DNA of 31,375 nt. Source: a virus. Where the stretch lies: positions 1 through 31,375 of the IMG/VR virus record IMGVR_UViG_3300007354_000012. One strand, 5' to 3'. Of this stretch, positions 29,242 to 31,375 are shown in pieces (the first letter of the stretch is position 1; each line of letters begins with the position of its first letter). Under the pieces are notes generated by a model. That model did no database searches and was not told the origin of the DNA. It was given only the letters and a program-made list of their open reading frames with translations. The translations under genes and the position numbers were made by a program.

Positions 29242-29706
29242 CTAGTCGCCGACTTCGACGGCGGTCATGAGTTCGACCCGCTTCATGTCGCCGGCTCTCG
29301 TCACGTTGTCTCCGACGAGCTTCTCTCCCATTTCGCCAAACCGCTTGATGACCTCCGGAGGCTGTTGTCGGGAACCTTCCAGCGTGCAGCTGGGTATCGT
29401 CTGGAAAGCGAGCCAAACCTCTACCCGGCCCGGAGGCCAGTCTTCGAGAACGACTTGTCGTTCGTACCGACCGCTCCGAACTTGGATTAGACCATCGGCA
29501 AAGAGCGTGATGTCCCCTGGCCTGCGCAGCTCATAGCAGAGCCAGGTGCTATCAGGCAGGTCGGTCTCCCCGGCTACCGTGACCGTCCGTCCTTCGGCCG
29601 ATGCCGAGAGAGTGAGTTTGACGGTGGTTCCCGATGGCCCACAGCCGACGACCACTATGGCTAGCAGCGAGGCTAGGATCGCTCCAATCAGGGGTTTTCT
29701 CGACAC
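29242..29706 (-). CDS. Putative lipoprotein in the lysogeny operon
   Basis: GTG 29706 follows GAGGAGGCG. The 154-residue product has a lipoprotein signal: SRKPLIGAILASLLAIVVVGCG with the lipobox Cys at residue 22. The mature part begins with small residues, then a beta-rich domain (TVKLTLSASAEGRTVTVAGETDLPDS, GLIQVRSGRYERQVVLEDWPPG, VEVWLAFQTI). No named family is recognised. Its place between the ImmA-like protease and integrase means it is expressed in the lysogen. Phage lipoproteins in such positions often block superinfection or alter the host surface. Its start overlaps the end of the protease gene by 155 bases. Confidence 0.75.
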   Translation of the reverse strand: MSRKPLIGAILASLLAIVVVGCGPSGTTVKLTLSASAEGRTVTVAGETDLPDSTWLCYELRRPGDITLFADGLIQVRSGRYERQVVLEDWPPGRVEVWLAFQTIPSCTLEGSRQQPPEVIKRFGEMGEKLVGDNVTRAGDMKRVELMTAVEVGD

Positions 29707-30193
29707 GGTGACGCCTCCTCTCTTCGCTCGCTCGCTCCAACTCCGCGACCCGTGGATGAGCGATGTCGGCGCTCACGCCCAGGACCGCCGCCCCTTCGGT
29801 GGGGCCGAACCCTCGTCGCCGGAGCCACCAGACAACCTCGGCTGGCATCAGAAGCTCGACCGCGAAGGCGTCCGCCTCCCGCTCCCGCCGGCCCCGCCCG
29901 TCGCTACAGAGGAACAGGTCGGCCCGGCCCCGGTGCAGCAGGTAGTGCCCGAGTTCATGCGCCGCCACCAACCGCTCCTCGGGCGGGGACAGGGCCGAGT
30001 TGGTCACCACGTGGTACTCGCCGCCGAGCCCGACCAGGGCGCCTCGCAACCGCCCCAGCGGCCGCCGGTGCCAGGAGATGCCCCGCCGAGCCAGCAGGGC
30101 GGCCACGTCCACCGCCGGCCGAGCCCGCCACGTGTCGAGGTAACCCGCTTCGCCGAGCACCATATGCGCCCATGCCGCTGGGTCTCGCCGCAT
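29552..30193 (-). CDS. ImmA/IrrE-type metallopeptidase
   Basis: The ATG at 30193 gives 213 residues. The zinc peptidase core is clear: AAHELGHYLLHRG (HExxH, about residues 78-82) and the third ligand region EREADAFAVELLMP. In ICEBs1-type elements ImmA cuts the repressor ImmR to start excision; the repressor here is of the short uncleavable-by-itself type, so this partner fits. The domain seems complete by about residue 150. The last ~50 residues overlap the lipoprotein start and are Ser/Arg/His-rich, so the true stop may have been lost or the overlap is an extension. Confidence 0.88.
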   Translation of the reverse strand: MRRDPAAWAHMVLGEAGYLDTWRARPAVDVAALLARRGISWHRRPLGRLRGALVGLGGEYHVVTNSALSPPEERLVAAHELGHYLLHRGRADLFLCSDGRGRREREADAFAVELLMPAEVVWWLRRRGFGPTEGAAVLGVSADIAHPRVAELERASEERRRHRVEKTPDWSDPSLAASHSGRRLWAIGNHRQTHSLGIGRRTDGHGSRGDRPA

Positions 30194-30253
30194 GTCAGGT
30201 CACCGGCTGTGGTTCGCGGCGGACGGCGGCAGTTCCTGGGGACGAGCAAAGAG

Positions 30254-30559
30254 CTAGGCTAGCAGGGCGCGAATCTCCCGCGCGGCCGCCTCGGCGTCCC
30301 TCCTCCTCATGCCGGGGACCGCTACCAGCCCGCCGCCCGTGGTCTCAAGGACCAGGGCGTGGACGAGGACGCCACGCTCCACGCGGACCTGGGCGATCCG
30401 GGCCGGCACGAGGATCTCCTCGCGCTGACGGATGTCGCTCCGGACCCAACGCCGGACGACGACCTCCTTCGGTCCGATGTCGATGGTATCCGGAGCCAAC
30501 CACTTCCGGCCGTCGCCCGACAGGCTGGCCAGGAACCTAGTAGCCCTATACCGACCCAC
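30254..30559 (-). CDS. PH-like domain protein in the lysogeny operon
   Basis: I chose GTG 30559, 8 bases after AGGAGG; a GTG at 30568 lies on that site. The 101-residue product resembles short bacterial PH-like proteins: IDIGPKEVVVRRWVRSDIRQRE, EILVPARIAQVRVERGVLVHAL, VLETTGGGLVAVPGMRRRDAEAAAREIRALL. Such genes occur near immunity modules in Bacillota phages; function unknown. No membrane segment is seen. It overlaps the repressor end by 14 bases. Confidence 0.65.
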   Translation of the reverse strand: MGRYRATRFLASLSGDGRKWLAPDTIDIGPKEVVVRRWVRSDIRQREEILVPARIAQVRVERGVLVHALVLETTGGGLVAVPGMRRRDAEAAAREIRALLA

Positions 30560-30911
30560 CGTCGTCACCTCCTTTCTCCCCGAGCGTCCTCTTCGCTCGG
30601 AGGTAGTCCACGAATATCCGAAGTTCGCGGCGTTCTTCCGGCGTCAGGTCCTCCGGCCCGTCGAGCTGGACCGCCGCCTTCTCGCGGATTTCGCCCGGCT
30701 GCGGGTCGTCGGTGCGGCCCAGGAGATAGTCGGTCGAGACCCCGAAGAAATCCGCGAAAGCCCGGACCTGTTCCGGTGTGGGGGAAGTCTTCCCCGTTTC
30801 ATAGTTCGAAATTGTCTGCTTCGCCAGGTTGAACGGACGCCCAAGGCTCCCCTGGCTGAGGTTAAGCCTTTCCCTGAGCTTGCGGAGCCGTTCTCCAAGC
30901 TCCTCCGCCAT
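30546..30911 (-). CDS. Phage repressor (ImmR/Xre-type)
   Basis: ATG 30911 gives 121 residues. The N-terminus is a typical Xre helix-turn-helix (LGERLRKLRERLNLSQGSLG, NLAKQTISNYETG, SPTPEQVRAFADFFGVSTDYLLGR). The acidic C-terminal part (DLTPEERRELRIFVDYLRAKR) has no LexA-type peptidase domain. Short repressors of this type are inactivated by a separate ImmA-like protease, which is encoded in the same operon. It probably binds the four operators between itself and the Cro-like gene. Confidence 0.88.
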   Translation of the reverse strand: MAEELGERLRKLRERLNLSQGSLGRPFNLAKQTISNYETGKTSPTPEQVRAFADFFGVSTDYLLGRTDDPQPGEIREKAAVQLDGPEDLTPEERRELRIFVDYLRAKRTLGEKGGDDGGSV

Positions 30912-30943
30912 GCTGACCCCCGTTCGTACTTCACTGTCTCTGG

Positions 30944-30972
30944 ATTCTAGTCCGGAAACCCTTGACGCGGAA
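30944..30972 (-). promoter_or_regulatory. Repressor (maintenance) promoter
   Basis: On the minus strand a weak TTCCGC -35 (30967-30972), a 17-base spacer and TAGAAT -10 (30944-30949) lie ahead of the repressor gene. The spacer is exactly operator 1 (30950-30966). The weak -35 fits a promoter under autoregulation. Confidence 0.55.
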
Positions 30973-31051
30973 GACCAGTCAAAGAATCTGCGACGCCCCG
31001 CTTGACAAGTCCGGGAACCGTTGACTATACTGGAGTCAAAGAAACCCGGAC
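30950..31051. promoter_or_regulatory. Four repressor operators, GTC-N11-GAC
   Basis: Four 17-base sites share GTCnnnRAAnCnnnGAC: 30950-30966, 30978-30994, 31009-31025 and 31035-31051. Site 1 fills the spacer of the leftward promoter, site 3 fills the spacer of the rightward promoter and site 4 covers its transcription start. Centre spacings are 28, 31 and 26 bases. This is a complete lysis-lysogeny control region. Confidence 0.85.
31002..31031 (+). promoter_or_regulatory. Rightward early promoter
   Basis: Consensus TTGACA (31002-31007), an 18-base spacer and TATACT (31026-31031). It drives the Cro-like and excisionase-like genes and is covered by operators 3 and 4. Confidence 0.88.
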
Positions 31052-31061
31052 GGTGACGGCA

Positions 31062-31289
31062 ATGGTTCCCGGACAGCGTATTCGCCTCGTCAGGGAGCAG
31101 CATCAGTTGACCCTGGCCCAATTGGCAGGTCGCCTGGGGCGCACAAAGCAGTGGCTTTCCGACCTGGAGCGGGGCAAGATCAAGCTCACCTATGAGACCG
31201 CCGTTGCCATCGCTCATGAGTTTGGCACCACACCCGACGCGATTCTCCTGCCCGAAGCTAAGACTGCCCAGGAGGCCTCCGCCTCATGA
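31062..31289 (+). CDS. Cro-like helix-turn-helix regulator
   Basis: ATG 31062 is taken as the start; GTG 31053 is an alternative, and neither has a strong ribosome site. The 75-residue protein is one Xre-type domain: GQRIRLVREQHQLTLAQLAG, RLGRTKQWLSDLERGKIKLT, YETAVAIAHEFGTTPDAILL. It is the first gene on the rightward early transcript and divergent from the repressor, the standard position of Cro. It overlaps the next start by ATGA. Confidence 0.82.
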   Translation: MVPGQRIRLVREQHQLTLAQLAGRLGRTKQWLSDLERGKIKLTYETAVAIAHEFGTTPDAILLPEAKTAQEASAS

Positions 31290-31375
31290 ACTGGGACGAC
31301 CTGCCGCTCAAGCTCACCGTCCCGCAGGCCGCCGAGGCCCTGGGCATCAGCCCCAAGACGGTCTACCGCCTAGCC
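31286..31375 (+). CDS. Excisionase/MerR-type DNA-binding protein, cut by the window end
   Basis: The ATG at 31286 overlaps the Cro-like stop, with AGGAGG upstream at about 31270-31275. The 30 visible residues (LTVPQAAEALGISPKTVYRLA at the end) are the start of a helix-turn-helix 17 domain, as in excisionases and phage DNA-binding proteins. The rest lies outside the window. Confidence 0.75.
   Translation, partial: MNWDDLPLKLTVPQAAEALGISPKTVYRLA

Overview
The window is a GC-rich stretch of a temperate, long-tailed (siphovirus-type) phage or prophage of a Gram-positive bacterium, most likely a high-GC member of the Bacillota. Strong AGGAGG-type ribosome sites, frequent GTG and TTG starts, a PBSX/XkdF-like head protease, a DUF935-type portal, TP901-like tail genes, an XhlA-like protein and an ImmA-type immunity module all point that way. 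I cannot name the species. The first ~130 bases look like the middle of a host succinate dehydrogenase/fumarate reductase flavoprotein gene that breaks off into phage DNA.

Layout. 162-1058: two small unknown genes and a RinA/ArpU-like late activator, closed by a terminator. 1126-1403: four phased pyrimidine repeats abutting an extended -10 promoter, followed by a structured leader. 1404-11820: small and large terminase, a portal interrupted by an intein, a Mu F-like head protein, a 1239-residue multi-enzyme polyprotein ending in the head protease, a scaffold and a decoration protein. 11896-14557: major capsid and head-tail connectors. 14629-22293: tail tube, frameshifted chaperone pair, tape measure, a large distal tail protein and the tail hub. 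22294-23781: a divergent secreted cargo gene and the lysis cassette, then a strong terminator. 23965-26557 (minus): five-gene operon with an IbrA-like PAPS reductase and an IbrB-like ParB protein. 26791-27799 (plus): a strong operator-studded promoter and two genes. 27891-28015: candidate attP. 28028-30911 (minus): integrase, lipoprotein, ImmA-like protease, PH-like protein and repressor. 31062-31375 (plus): Cro-like and excisionase-like early genes.

How the parts work together. The repressor and ImmA-like protease form an ImmR/ImmA-type switch acting on four GTC-N11-GAC operators. Two of these operators exactly fill the spacers of the two opposing promoters. The RinA-like protein probably activates the late promoter just downstream of its own gene. 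Late transcription then makes the packaging, head, tail and lysis proteins.

Most unusual content. (1) The polyprotein joins nucleotidyltransferase, methyltransferase, ATP-dependent DNA ligase, uracil-DNA glycosylase and LigD phosphoesterase-like domains in front of a prohead protease. This suggests a set of DNA-repair enzymes delivered into the capsid. (2) The portal intein has all the signature residues of a class 3 (WCT) intein. (3) The PAPS reductase/ParB operon carries extra small genes, including a 48-residue ribbon-helix-helix protein. All function calls come from reading motifs; no database search was run.
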